Assembly: GCA_030998015.1 (NCBI GenBank)
Contig: JARWMV010000001.1
Coordinates: 186,001 to 250,000, forward strand
Origin: Ceratorhiza oryzae-sativae
Taxonomy: Eukaryota; Basidiomycota; Agaricomycetes; Cantharellales; Ceratobasidiaceae
DNA: 64,000 bases
Direction of reading: 5' to 3'
Part shown: positions 1 through 11,876 of the stretch, piece by piece
Numbering within the stretch: position 1 is the first letter of the stretch
How the letters are laid out: each line of letters opens with the position of its first letter
Notes under the pieces: model-generated
The model's input: only the letters and a program-made list of their open reading frames with translations
Told to the model about the DNA's origin: nothing
Databases searched by the model: none
Position numbers and translations under genes: made by a program

Positions 1-2822
1 ACATACCTTGATGGTAAGGTCGTTGACCACTATAGGTCGTTTGTTGATGCTCCAAGCCACTCTAGGAGTTTAGGGCCGGTTGGACTAGGAAGTTCCAGTA
101 CACGAGCGCTTATACTGCGTATCAGGCATATTCAGATGGCCCTCCATGCTCAGATTATGAGACTCCTCGCAGAGCCATATTTTAAACTGTCTCTCTGTGT
201 GTGCTAAGAGATTTTCCATCTCTTGTGTATCGACGAGTCCACTACGTGGATGGTGCTGAAGTGCTCTTGGGGCAGAGCGCACAAGGATCGTCTTTGGCTG
301 AGAAAGGCGAGCCGAACGGTAAAGGGGCAATTAAATTCTAATGCTAGAACACTATTTCAAGGTTTTTGTACTGGCCCATCTTGCAAATGAGTGTTCACGA
401 CGTAGTGTCCTTGAGCCACTGCTTTGGCCATTCAAGACCATTCCAAGGCCGTTAGCAAGACTTGTAAAACAAAGAGTGCGTATGCTACTTTGCTAGAATG
501 CCGGTTGTCTATGTGGCCACGAAGGGGGGGCTATCATGGTCCGGGGTTTGACTTTCGAAGAGCAAACTCGAGGCAGAGCGAAACATCCAGCCTTGAAATC
601 GCGGTATTGAGAAGATTGTGTCCCCTCAGTCACGGGCAAAGTATATGCTATGCAAATAAAATTCGTATAGACGTGAAAGGTGGCCATGCAATTATCTCGA
701 TTTTTTGTGTACATGTGCGAGCGACGAGGTTAAACCGATAGACATGGTTTAAACCTCAATAGAGGTCTGATAGATCACTTCCCGTAACTGCTCAACATAG
801 TCCAAGCTATTCTTAGGGCTTTGAGGACTGCCCTCCATGGCTCAAATGATAGCTTGAACCTCACAGGCACGCGCTAAGCTCAATGCCCATGAAGATCATG
901 GTTTCTTGGAACTAAGCGTATTTTGGAGGAAATAGCCGCGTCAACGTACCGTACATTTGGCAGAGCTTTGGAGCGGTTCAGCATTCACAGGAAGCCATAC
1001 AATGATAATTTGGCCATAGTGCCCTTGCGCCTGAAATTCCATCTCACCCCACAAAACATGCTTGATCTATTCGGCGTCTCGCGTGACGCGTTGAGGCCAC
1101 GCGGCGTTCGTGGATGTAGCCGACAGCGTACCTGCTGGCCAGCGCTCATCTTTCAACAATAATCCAACCAACACCATTGCTCCGACAGGAACGCTAGCGG
1201 GGAACGTTGTGCTACATCTAAACTCAATACACTATTGGGGTAGGCTCCTCTTACGTCCGTAAGCGCTCTTTGCCGGAATGTGAAGAATAGTATTTCTGGT
1301 ACGTTTGATTTTGATTACCAGTTCAAAGTAAGTGTTAAGCATGGTTTTGGGAAAAATACGCGACTGCCGTGCGGGAAGGTGTGTGCTTCCTTGACATTCT
1401 ACCAAGGCCGTCTCAGTGTGTCTGGACCCCTTCTTCAGTCTTTGGGCTTTATCAAATCTATGCATGCGGTATACTCCTTTGCCATCAACTGCCCTCATGA
1501 GCATGTATTTCATCTACGTTACACTCAGTAGGCCTGGGCTTTTCGGATCAAGCTTTCATACAATAGCATCAAGTATACCACTTGTGTGCGATCTTCCACT
1601 GGTCCAGTCGCTTCATAGGATAATTCCGCTTGGTCCAATGGCGGATGGCTCCCCGCACAATACTACACGGCTTATCTTTGAACTTAGCCACCATTAGCAA
1701 ATTGTGATCTAACCTAAATTTTAGCTTAACCTTGTGGGCTCATCGAAGGCGCTTATAGAGGGAGCGACACCGCGCAGTGCTTTAACCTGTTGGATCTCTG
1801 CGTGGTTTGGATAATATTCGAGGCGATATGAACATTCACGAACTGAGGAAAAAACACCGAGGATCACGCGGTATAGGCGTATAATGGAACCGTGCGCCAG
1901 ACCCTGGACGCGCGAGCACGCCTCGAAGAACGCCCCAGGAGCGAGACCCGTGCGTCGGGTTTTGGCTTAAGTCTCACGGTCCGTCTTCACCCAAGAGAGA
2001 GGGATGGCGGGCCGGACAAAAATCGACGCGCGACGACAGGCGCTGGTGCCATGAGATCGTGGTCAGGTGCACGTTGCTATGAGTACATCGCATGCTCCTC
2101 CGCAGACTGCCTCATTAGCTCACTGTGTGTTGCAGGTCGGGCGAAAAACCGAGAAAACGAGTGGAATTGGGTGAGAGCACGCGTACACGGAAAAAATTTA
2201 CCGGACGCATAAGCGACCGATACCGTACAGCCAAGCCACCCATAAGCCCTGAGTAAGCCCAAGATTGACCGAAATCCATCACTGTGGAATCTTGGCACCG
2301 ACTTGTATCACACTCGAGCGCGTTTTGGCATGACCGACGCTGATTTTGTGTCAATTTAAAATAAAAAAACTGGGTTAAACTGGCACCCGCAGTCTGGCTG
2401 TCCTAGACTTCTTGTTGCATGAACTAAACCGCCCAAAGCGCGGGTCAGGACGTGAGCCGCAGATAGCTAGTAAATCGGCGAGCACCCGTTTTGTTGGCTT
2501 ACATATCGTGGGTCGCGGGCCAACTTGGCTGAGCACGTGAAGTCGAGAGCCCTTTGAAACTGCACTAGCAACGGCTGCACAACTGACGTCGACCCAGGAT
2601 CTTCGATGAAATAATCGGGCTAACTCATGAATGTATGGGCATTTAGATTAATATAAAAGGGATTCACAGACGGATATATTACATGGGAAAGAGAGTAGCT
2701 CTTTATACAGTTAATAGAAGCTAGTCCCCATCGCATGTAATGTAAGTGGTAAATATTTGTCTCAAGTTGAAGCAGAGCACAGTAGACGATCAATGTATGG
2801 GAATTTGGACCTAAGTCTCAAA
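1..2822. other. No recognisable gene
   Basis: About 2.8 kb left of the first P450. Both strands hold only short open frames (105 codons at most) without motifs, convincing splice structure or homology I recognise. Base composition is close to that of neighbouring gene space and no terminal repeats were seen. It may be intergenic sequence or fully decayed mobile DNA. Confidence 0.5.
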
Positions 2823-5291
2823 TTACAAGGGTGACACCAGCCTACAATTCAACGGCAGTTGGTTTCCTTCCTTCTTACTAGACTTGACACATGGTCTAAC
2901 AGATATAGCCCTTATCAAAAGTGTCTAGTGAGCAGAAAAAACAACAACCAAGCACACAATGACCCACCCCGTCTTGGCTTCAATTTCAAGCTCAGGATTA
3001 ATTGTAAACTCGATTGACCGAACTAGCGAGTATAGCAGCGCTTTGATCCTAGTTTGGTAATGAGTATAAGGTTACTGCATACGCAAATGAAGCGTACTCA
3101 ATCACTGCGAACCGGAACCCGATGCAAGAATGAGTCCCTACGGAAAAACTAGAAAAGCGGGTTCATCCCACGCGTATTGTTCAGGCTCGACGGACGTACG
3201 TCATAAGATTTCCCCAAACACCCGGCATATTCTTCACGGCCTCTGGAAGATTGTACCATCTCTCAGGACTAGCCATCTCCAATGTTAGGTAAGGAAATCT
3301 GAGTATGAGGTGGGTGTATGCGTACCTGAACTCCATCGCATCCTTACCCCACACTTCCCGGGCACGGTTCATAGGTAGAATCGGGATCCAGATGGCATCC
3401 CCCTTTTGCATCCTGCTCAAAAATGAGTCAAGAGAAGACGCTTGAAAGGAATCGCATCGGCTCACCTAATTTCTTTGGAAGTCACACCGTACCTATCGAC
3501 GTATTCCACTCCAACAGGTACAACAACGTCCATAGTAGTTTCTCGTCCAATTATCGGTACAACAGCATGCAAACGAAGCGTCTCGCGAACAAACGCGTCA
3601 AGATACGGAAGCTTGTCCAAATCGGACATAGAGGGTTCGTCTCCTAGTCCCGAGCTTTGCAGCTCGTGGCGCAGTCGGGCTTGAGCTTCAGGATGCTGGG
3701 TGAGGGAGTATAGAGCCCAGGCGGTTGATGTGCTGCTAGTTTCGTGACCGGCAACGAAGAAAGTAGAGATTTCTAGCCTCTGTAATCAGCGAATTAAATT
3801 GACAAGCAAATATAGGAAACATCCATACGGCCAAGAATTTCCTCTTCTGACATCGGCTGGTTTCCGTCCGAACCCTCTTGTTCAGTGGTCATGTTTGATT
3901 TAATCAAAAGAGTTAGCAGGTCACGGCCCTGCAATTCGGTGATGTCCTTGACGTCGTTTTGTATCATATTCTTCTTGTCAGATATGAGCTTCTTGCCGAT
4001 ACGTTGCATTCTAGAATAGAGAATGAGTGATCTACAAATATGTTTTTTTACTATCGCTTACGTTGCAAGGTTGGAGTCTAGTTCTCGACTCCCCCGTGTT
4101 GGCTTTGTCCCTTGATATAAATAGGATGTAAAAGTGGTTTGATACACTTACGAATCGAAGGAAGTAGTGTAGGGCAGCCTCGAACAGCATTATCGTAGTA
4201 ATATCCTTGTCGAACGTGAATAACTTCTTGAAAGCCTTGGCTAACTCGTTCTGGTCGTCATTCTGGAGCGAGTCAAACTCGTATCCGAACCCTACAGTAG
4301 GTATCAGCTGGCTCTTCCCAATGGTTAATGGAGGTAACAAACCAGCCGAGCCAATGATATCCAACGTTGCACGACTCAGCCAAGAGAGCACATCAATCTC
4401 AGCACCCTCAGGGCTATTGTTGATTATTTCTAGCCAGGCATCACGCAGCTATGGTGGGTCAGTTATCTGTCGAAGCAAGACAATCGACAGAACCTGCCCT
4501 ATTTGATTTCTCCATAAAGATAGGTACCAAATGTCGAATGTGCAATGCTCCAAAGGATGGATTCTGTCGTATGGCCTAATCAAACATGTCCCCCGGTAGA
4601 TGTCAATTATGAACCAACCATGATTCGACGCTAGAAACCAGATGTCGAATACTCAATACGAATGTCGAGCCACCATTTGGTCATCTTACCTGCTTCTTAT
4701 GAGCCTCCAATCCAGCCGTCAATAAACCTACGGTGATTCAATCATCAAATTGGACCGAAACACTTGCTCCTGTATTTTTACCCTTTCCCAAGATCATTTC
4801 CATGCCCATTTTCTCGATCTGGAGCCGTTGAAAGGTGTCGGGATGAGTCATAATGCTATACGATCGGGCGTATACAAATCAACTGGATGGTTCGTCGGAA
4901 TAATATAATAGACTCACTGATGGATAGCCTTGGCATCCGTCGTATAAAGCTGAGTAGACTGTTGAACACAATACGAGTCAATCTTTGAGTATAACATGAT
5001 ATATGGTGGCCATACTCCCATAAATCCCCGGAGCTTGAAGGTCTTTCCGAACTTTGCCGCCCATTCCTCGTAAATGGTCGCATTCTGATCATTAGCAATT
5101 CGAAGGAAATGGCCAAAGAAGAAACTATCGTTTGCCGGTCCGTTCAAGCGCCTGAGTGGAGTTTGCCAACTGTAGATGGGCCAGTATAGGTAACTTCGAT
5201 ACTTGACAATAGCAAGGCCGCACAGGGTAAAGAAGAGACTCTTGAGCGAAATACGACGCGACAAGCTAGCAACATCGAGATTGAAATCCAT
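2823..5291 (-). CDS. Cytochrome P450 monooxygenase (multi-exon)
   Basis: Haem-thiolate monooxygenase, probably anchored in the ER by its N-terminus. The start is Met at 5291 (MDFNLDVASLSRRISL). Exons follow at about 4914-5291, then short exons to about 4391, with the body near 4032-4391 and 3794-4009. The I-helix motif AGHETSS lies near 3735-3752, the K-helix ETLR near 3570-3600, and PERW near 3250-3262 across a splice site. The haem-binding signature FSVGTHSCIG is at about 3120-3149 and is reached only by splicing out the intron that starts in the C-terminal frame near 3195. Further exons read VIEIKALLYSLVRS and end ...RLVSPL with TAA at 2823-2825. Read without splicing, the gene would wrongly seem to lack its haem motif. 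The usual Arg of FxxGxRxCxG is His here. One donor in the middle (near 4490) is uncertain. Substrate unknown. Confidence 0.88.
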
Positions 5292-5724
5292 CGTGGCAGG
5301 TTAGTCTCAGACGCAAGTCAATTTGAGGTGGTTTGAATAAAGTCGAGTCCAAGGTTCCCCCATATATACTCTTGTATGGAGGATGGCCGCGTAGGCCTGC
5401 CGGATTGAACAGATCACTAGTCACCACAAAAAGTTGGCCGAACGGCGTGCAATGACGACGCAATCGGGGGAACCAGGATCATCAGGCGGAACATTATGGC
5501 AAGGGACCAAACCCAGCATAGTGCTGGGCAGGTCCACGGATGACTAATCGGCGCTGGGACGCTCGATTTGCCAAATCACGGTCATACCACAGGCACGTTC
5601 GGACTTGGACTACGCAATCGACCGTTTTTGGGGTGGGGGTGCACGTATTATGCCCTGGCCAAATAAGCATTGTCCCAGCGGCTGATGGCTTCAAAATCCC
5701 AATCCATTTTTGTTCAGCAGCCGT
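5292..5724. promoter_or_regulatory. Intergenic region upstream of the P450
   Basis: 433 bp between the P450 start and the stop of the delta-COP gene on the same strand. It must hold the P450 promoter and the delta-COP 3' end. A TATATA-like run lies near 5360-5366, about 70-75 bp upstream of the P450 start. No further gene is visible. Confidence 0.35.
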
Positions 5725-7685
5725 CTATACAATTACATACTGCTCAACTCCAACCCGCATTTCTTTGCTAAAATCAACCGTCGTTCCCGGTTCGTTCACC
5801 CGTTCGACGCTCTCCACCTCGACGCCGATAAGACTCTTTTCGGATTTAAAGTCGACCTACATCGCGCACTGAGTAACATGCAAGGACCACAAACAAACGT
5901 ACATACCTTGACAGGGAAGAATGCCTCGGCATCGTCTCCACCAACACTAAATTCTAAGGACCCAGTCGTCTCTGTATCAGCCGAGACCTGAGGGGTGATC
6001 CAGTCGAGCGAGTGTGTCGAGGGGTTGATATTCCATGAGCCAGTGTGCGAAGCGACCGTTGGGTAGGCACCACTCCTAAACTCATAAGTGAGATCAGGAA
6101 AGTTCCCAAATAGTTACCAAGATACTTACGGGAGAGGAATACTAATTGTGACGTCCTGGAGGTTGAGATTTTTGTTCTCAAGTTCCCACTCGATGTTGAC
6201 CTCGCAGGTCCCATCACCAGCCGGGGAAGGCCAGCAATTGACTATATCGTATTTCAATCTCGAAACAACCCAAATATTGTGCAAGTAAACTTACTGGACA
6301 ACGGAATCCCACTCTCGTCCTTGGATCCCCATCTCCACTTCAACACTCCTAGCGGCTGCCCAATGGGGAACCCGCGTGCCGGATCCTTCAACTTGACCTC
6401 TCCAGCGACCCCAGCGCCGCCCGCAAACTTGGCCACGTTGGGATGCTGCTTAAACTGCGCACCTTCTCCACTCGTCGGCGCAATCGCAAGTCGAATACGC
6501 GCATCGGCAGGATCGTTGACCTTGAGATCCAGATCACCCATGATCTCGAGTTCTTTCGGGCGACCGTCGCGCAGGATGGTGGCCTTGACACGTTCGCGGA
6601 TGACGATGTGTACCGAGGATTCGTCGACGCTTGGCTCGGGTGGAGAGTGGAGTGGGACGGGTGTAGTGGGGAGAGGTGTGCTGGGCGTCGAGGCTTCAGG
6701 GGTGGCCATTTCGCCCCCAAGAGCGTCCAAGAGCTCAGATTGTTTGGCCTTTTTGCCAAGTTTCATGCCAGACGCTTTGAATGCGGGCTTGGTGGTGGAC
6801 GGTTGCGGTGATACAGCCCTATGCGAACGCGTCTTTTCGTCAGTGTCGTATCAACTCAGCAAAAGAGTAATAACGCACCGACGTTCAGCAGGAGGCTCGA
6901 ATCTCGGTACACTCGAGTAACCTCCGCTGCCCATACCAGGGCTGAGGTAACTGTTCCCACCACCGCCCATTCCGCCGGCTCGAGCGCGCTGCTGAGCTTC
7001 GCGACGCTGCATCTCGAGCTGCTTCGCCCGCCGTTTGAGCTCTTCTTTTGCTTCGGCCTCTTTGTTCTATGCAGAGGAGACGTGTGAGATCGGATGACAG
7101 GATGTGATAAATTTATGCACACCTTGGCAATGATTTCTTGTATCTTCTCCTCGTGACTTTCCATCTCCAAAATACTCCGCACCTGGGCAAGCCCGACTTG
7201 TTCCCTGTACCCGAGATTGACGACCTCGTCAAACGCGCCGAGGAGCTCAAACGCGTTGCGCACAATCTCTCGTTCATCCGCGCTTCGACATAGATCCGAC
7301 ACAACTCTTGCGAGTAGATGGAGGGTCTCAATGTCTTGCAGGATGTTCGAGCCCTTGTTGGTAATGAGCAAGATATAGAGCTCCTCGAGCGGTTGGTACA
7401 CGTAGCGCACGTCTTGTGCTTCGATCGACGTGTGCTGAGAGTTGGCAGGGATCAGTTTTGGGAACGATGCCAGCAGTCCGTCGATACGCGAGCGTGCCAT
7501 TTCACGAAACTGGCGCGAGATGACCGCTAGAGCAACGCGTAGAGCCTGAGCACAGCACCCGCCGACGGCGACCACACCACTCACGTTTCCCAGCCTTTGT
7601 GCATATCGACGCAGCTAAAACAACCTGTCGTTCAACATGTCTTCAGTCTTATGCATATCCAGCTCTAGTGAAGTTCAGGCACCAT
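5725..7685 (-). CDS. RET2: Coatomer subunit delta (delta-COP)
   Basis: Delta subunit of the COPI coat, which forms Golgi-to-ER transport vesicles as part of the F-subcomplex. The N-terminal longin-type domain is clear: VVLAASICTKAGK after a first intron, then ISRQFREMARSRIDGLLASF near 7470-7540, the strongly conserved PLEELYILLITNKGSNILQD near 7330-7400, and FDEVVNLGYREQV. A basic coiled linker follows near 7020-7160. The C-terminal mu-homology domain runs from about 6640 (MGDLDLKVNDP) through GVLKWRW near 6320. The last exons read WNINPSTHSLDWI and VDFKSEKSLIGVEVES and end ...EQYVIV with TAG at 5725-5727. The start is inferred: the VVLAAS exon has no in-frame Met, so a one-codon first exon (ATG at 7683-7685) with an intron of about 60 nt is proposed. 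Single-copy housekeeping gene, apparently intact. Confidence 0.93.
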
Positions 7686-8810
7686 TTTTAATGGGAGACG
7701 AGACCAAGGGCGAGGATGGACAGGGCGAACGTGTCAACAAGCGCCGTGGCCACGTGACTTTACCCCACGGTCCATCTGCTGTTCTTTCGCTTCAGTTGAA
7801 GAATAAACCAGCCGAGTCATTGATTCATCTGGCCTCGGTTCCATGCTAGACCAATTACACCATGTTTCGATTTTATAGAATAATTGGTTTGATCACTTGG
7901 ATGACGAAGAAGCCCACGTATCATTCGTAGCCCTTTGTGAGGCTAGTAGGCCGAGGGTGTCGAATGTGAATGAGAAGCTGGCGGTGTCGAGGCTTAGGGC
8001 ACAATCAATGAATTCCCAACTCGATCGGTTCGAGAATGAGCTGTCGGACAGGCTACAGGGCGAGTGGCTTATGTACACGAGTAGAGACTGTAAGGGTACG
8101 ATATGAAATGAGATACTAGAAAGTAACCGTGATAAGCGATAAGGGAGAGAGATCGCACAGTCACGGCTGCGTGCGTGTGTGGGAGCGCATGCGCTCCTGA
8201 TACCCTTAAATCAGATGCGTTCAGAGATGAACAAAGGCGACAAATGAGAGGGAAAAGGTTGGCATTCCATTGACATCCTTCCATGTAAGACTCCATATTT
8301 ATGCAATATTCTATTAGAGGCCACCAGTGCTCAAACATATGCTCAGAAGTTACCCGCGATACAGACAAACGCCACAGTTAAACGTCATGGAGCAGTAGGA
8401 ATGAGGCGCATACAATCACTGTGAAGCAAGCTTAGAGGGAAGATAAACGTAAAAAAACAGATAGCAGAAGCGATATTGCTTTATTGCTTGGGGGGGGGGT
8501 CTCGGAACAGGATTCTTACCCAAGAAGTTGAATCAACTCGGCCATTCTGAACCATGTGTAACCCAGGGGAAGATTATGAGAACATCATATTCAAATTTAT
8601 CCGAGCCCATCCCGGAATGTCCTATACAAATGGATTCTTTAGATATCATCTGACCCAAGACATCTCATCTGACCAGTGTTCGGCGCGTTCCATATTACGA
8701 ATCAATCCTTTGAAGCATTTCTTCCCAGTATAAGCAGTCAGTCTAACGCCCTGAGAACGTTGTCATCTATATAACTGATATGGCCTGTTAGACTGGTGCT
8801 CTACACCATT
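7686..8810. other. Intergenic region with one weak ORF
   Basis: Separates the divergent delta-COP (-) and epoxide hydrolase (+) genes, so it should contain both promoters. An ORF at 7897-8106 (+) encodes 69 residues with a charged, coiled-coil-like stretch (RLRAQSMNSQLDRFENELSD), followed by a possible GT donor; it could be a fragment of an unknown gene. A G10 run lies at about 8491-8500. No known motif. Confidence 0.4.
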
Positions 8811-11796
8811 ATGGAGTCCCAGCTTCATCCTCTTGGTCACGAGAGCAAAACCGCTAAACTATCGACCGGGCGCCACTATCGCTATGTCGACATCCATCCT
8901 CCCGAAGGTGTCAAGACCATAGCGATTGCACTCCTCGTTCATGGCTTTCCTGACTCTGCGTTAGTCGCTTGCCACCGGCATGATTCTGTTAATCAACGCT
9001 AACTCGAATCTACACTTGCTGACAAAAGTCTTGCAGCATGTGACCTCAACTGCGATTTTCTGGACCGTTCGTCGTACGATGGACGAACGCGGAGGTTTCA
9101 GCCCTCATTCGACTAGTATATTATGTAGACTACTATCTAAACTATATATGTACGAAAAACGGTGCGCTCTCGACGCCTGTGAGATGAGATATGGCCATCT
9201 TCGCACGGTGGGGGGCTGCAAGACTTATGTAAGTGGCAAGCGCCCCTTGGACAGATACACAATTTTTGTGCAGTAGAATCACGGAAACATGTATTAATGA
9301 AAATAGAACTTTAGTACCGAGTGTTACCACCCTTCGCATCAATTACAGCCTGTAGTCTAGACGGAATAGAATCATACAACTTCTCAATAAAACTATTAGG
9401 GATGCAATGCCACTCCTCCTCCAATGCCTTCCACAAATCATCTTGGTTTCGAGGCAAAACAGCATGAGAGCGAACCTTTCGATCCAAGAAGTCCCATACA
9501 TGCTCAATAATATTAAGATCGGGGCTAGACGCAGGCCAAGGAGTGACAGGAATGTGATGAGACTGGAACCATTCCCGAGCAACGAGTGAAGTATGCTTCA
9601 GGTCATTGTCCTGCTGGAATATAATCTGGCATGGCTTGAGCTTCTGATCCTTAAGTGTCCCTAGAAATGCATCTTGAAGGATCTCGGTGTACCTGACGCC
9701 GGTGAGTGTTCCATCGATGCGATAGAGGCGCCCCACACCTGCAGCTGTAATCACTCCCCACACCATGACACTCCCCCCACCATGTTTGACGTGTTTCTTG
9801 GTGTTGAGAGGGTCCAACCCTTTGCCTGGCCTTCTCCACACATACTGCTTGCCATCTGACCCAAAAATATTGAACTTGCTCTCGTCTGAAAAGGTGAACC
9901 GGCGCCACACCATCATCGACCATTTGATTTGCTCCGTGACCCAGGCAAGGTGGATACCCTTGTTTCGAGTATTAATGAAGGGAACCTTGTGCCTTATATA
10001 CGCATGTAAGCCTACACCACGGAGAGCACGGCGGATTGTGGTGGGATGAAGGCTGGGAAAGAACTCGTGCTGAAGTGCAGTGGCTGTGTAGTTGCGAGTT
10101 CGAGTGATGGAAAGTGCAGCAAAGCGAACATCGGAAGGGGTGAGTTTGTGTGGGCACCCAGCCTTGGCCTTGGTGGAGTATACACTGCGAAGTTTCTTGA
10201 CCCTCTTGCATATCCTAGTGACTGTAGTGGGATGGATATGGAGCTCAGCACCAATCTTGTAAGTCGACATGCCCCGAGCAAGCATACTCATCGCAAGGGC
10301 TTGGGTTGCTGGATCAGAGTACTTGCCAGGCATAGTAGAGAGTGTTAGAAGAGACTCGGAAGCTGATACTTTACTGGTCAAAAGTTATTGGGCTTAAATG
10401 TGCTCGCTATTTGCCACTTACATAAGTCTTGCAGCCCCCCACCGTGCGAAGATGGCCATATCTCATCTCACAGGCGTCGAGAGCGCACCGTTTTTCGTAC
10501 ATATATAGTTTAGATAGTATTCTACATAATATACTAGTCGAATGAGGGCTGAAACCTCCGCGTTCGTCCATCGTACGACGAACGGTCCAGAAAATCGCAG
10601 TTGAGGTCACATGCTGCAAGACTTTTGTCAGCAAGTGTAGGTATGGATGGCGTCATCAAGTCAAAGGATGGTCAAGCCGAGGGATCCGTATGATCATTCC
10701 TGACACTTTGGGCTATACCGGCACCTCTCAGCCTACCGATCCCGCCGAATATGCGTTTAAAAAGCAATCTGATGATTTGGAACGACTCATCAGTTACATA
10801 GGACTTCCCGAAGGCGAGAAGCTCGTATTGATTGCACACGACTGGTATGCTCCGATAAGAGATCGATTAGAATCCAATCAGCTGACGAGGCATGGTATCG
10901 GCAGGGGCGCGATGATCGCTGGGCGCTTTGCCCAATACAAACCCCATCTGGTCAAAGCCATGGCAAGGTAATGGCTCGCATCCTTACGCTATTTGAACTT
11001 TGCTGAACCTCGGATGAATAGCCTCTGCGTGCCATTCGAGATCATTAACCAGCCAGTTCGGGAGCCCGCACCAGTTGAGAAATGGGTAGAAATGTCCCCC
11101 ACCTTCGAATATCAACTCTTTTTCAATAATCCAGAATCCAGCGCGCTGATTGACGCCAATGTGAGCCCACTTCAGTAGCATAGCAAGTGTGTACAACGAC
11201 TGATATGTTTAAAAGGTGGAGAAATTTATTAGCATTATGTACATTTCAGCCAAACAAGCACAAGAGGGTCAAGCACCGACTTTCGAGAGGAAAGGTGTCC
11301 TAGAAGGATGGCTGAAGGATGACAGCAAGTCTGTCCAGCCCGCGCTCTTAAGCAAACAGGTACACCATCTGGTACACATCTGGATATGGACCGATTGAGA
11401 ATATCGAAATTTGAACAGGAGCTTGGCACGATCGTTCGGGAGATCAAAGCAGGCGCCGGTTTTTCGTGAGCACTCCCATGTTTCTGTCCTAAATGATTGG
11501 TGCCCAATCCTACCGTTTATAGGGCGATGCTCAACTACTACCGCAACCAAATGGCAAACTACGAGTTTGACAAGAACCTAGACACTGAGCGTCAGCGCGA
11601 GATGCCCAAGCTCCTGGTATTGCCAAACGCGGACCCTGCTCTACCCCTTGGCGTATTCAAACGAAACAGCGAGCTCCCCAATATTGACACAGTAAATTTA
11701 GACGGTTCGTGTGGGCACTGGGTACAGCTCGAACAGCCCGAGGTGATCGAACGAATTGTTGGACAATGGGTTGAGAGGATATCCTCACATGAGTGA
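8811..11796 (+). CDS. Epoxide hydrolase (alpha/beta fold), intron 1 occupied by a Tc1 transposon
   Basis: Soluble-type epoxide hydrolase that would hydrolyse epoxides to diols through an alkyl-enzyme ester. Start ATG at 8811. Exon 1 (8811-8959) ends in LLVHGFPDSA, which contains the oxyanion-hole motif HGFP. Exon 2 starts at 10641 (YGWRHQV), followed by GYTGTSQPTDP. The nucleophile Asp is in HDWGA (10837-10845, completed across an intron). Exons then read SLCVPFEIINQPV, VEKFISIMYISAKQ, ELGTIVREIKAG and AMLNYYRNQMANYEF. The catalytic His is in SCGHW (11716-11718), and the stop is TGA at 11794-11796. Five ordinary introns (55-80 nt) have clean GT-AG ends and all exons stay in frame, so the protein looks intact if intron 1 (now 8960-10640, containing the transposon) is spliced. 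About 330 residues, normal for the family. Confidence 0.88.
9013..9239 (+). repeat. Left terminal inverted repeat of the Tc1 element
   Basis: Begins CACTTGCTGACAAAAGTCTT and ends GTAAGTGGCAA. It matches the reverse complement of about 10412-10637 with a single substitution. A cryptic acceptor (CTTGCAG, ending 9036) lies 34 nt after the branch-site A of the host intron. Confidence 0.93.
9311..10381 (-). CDS. Tc1-family transposase (DD34E)
   Basis: Cut-and-paste transposase acting on TA targets. The N-terminal half has paired helix-turn-helix modules (TYKIGAELHIHPTTVTRICK, then TATALQHEFFPSLHPTTIRR). The catalytic domain has the first Asp in TFSDESKFN, the second in IIFQQDNDLKHTS, and the Glu in SSPDLNIIEHVWDFL. 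I count 34 residues between the second Asp and the Glu, the DD34E spacing of Tc1. The glycine-rich segment HGGGSVMVWG is present. Length 356 residues from the first Met; the Met 16 codons later (MPGKYSD, 10333) is the more family-like start. No stops or frameshifts. Confidence 0.95.
   Translation of the reverse strand: MTSKVSASESLLTLSTMPGKYSDPATQALAMSMLARGMSTYKIGAELHIHPTTVTRICKRVKKLRSVYSTKAKAGCPHKLTPSDVRFAALSITRTRNYTATALQHEFFPSLHPTTIRRALRGVGLHAYIRHKVPFINTRNKGIHLAWVTEQIKWSMMVWRRFTFSDESKFNIFGSDGKQYVWRRPGKGLDPLNTKKHVKHGGGSVMVWGVITAAGVGRLYRIDGTLTGVRYTEILQDAFLGTLKDQKLKPCQIIFQQDNDLKHTSLVAREWFQSHHIPVTPWPASSPDLNIIEHVWDFLDRKVRSHAVLPRNQDDLWKALEEEWHCIPNSFIEKLYDSIPSRLQAVIDAKGGNTRY
10412..10637 (-). repeat. 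Right terminal inverted repeat of the Tc1 element
   Basis: Reverse complement of the left repeat (9013-9239). It ends ...GCAAGTG before the TA duplication at 10638-10639 and supplies the sequence just upstream of the acceptor now used by the epoxide hydrolase gene. Confidence 0.93.
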
Positions 11797-11876
11797 TTTG
11801 TTAGAATTACAATCTTTGTCCGTTCACGTATGCGGGATGGTTGTATTTGTTTACGCTCTTCCTCTTCATGCCCCAG

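Larger units (their letters stand above)
9011..10639. mobile_element. Complete Tc1-type DNA transposon with TA target duplication
   Basis: The element occupies 9013-10637, flanked by TA at 9011-9012 and 10638-10639. It ends in near-identical inverted repeats of about 227 bp (one mismatch seen, near the GTAGAC/GTAGAA site) and holds one intact transposase on the minus strand. The long, nearly identical repeats plus an unbroken ORF point to a young, possibly active copy. It sits exactly at the TAG of the 3' splice site of intron 1 of the epoxide hydrolase gene, so the duplicated TA restores an acceptor TAG at its right end. Confidence 0.95.

Noticed and set aside
6279..6920. 213-codon plus-strand ORF
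   Set aside because: Antisense to conserved delta-COP exons; no independent evidence.
7820..7875. tRNA-like sequence on the minus strand (GGTGTAATTGGTCTAGCAT resembles an A box/D arm)
   Set aside because: No TTCRANY B box, no T-arm and no matching acceptor stem downstream; at most a fragment or chance hairpin.
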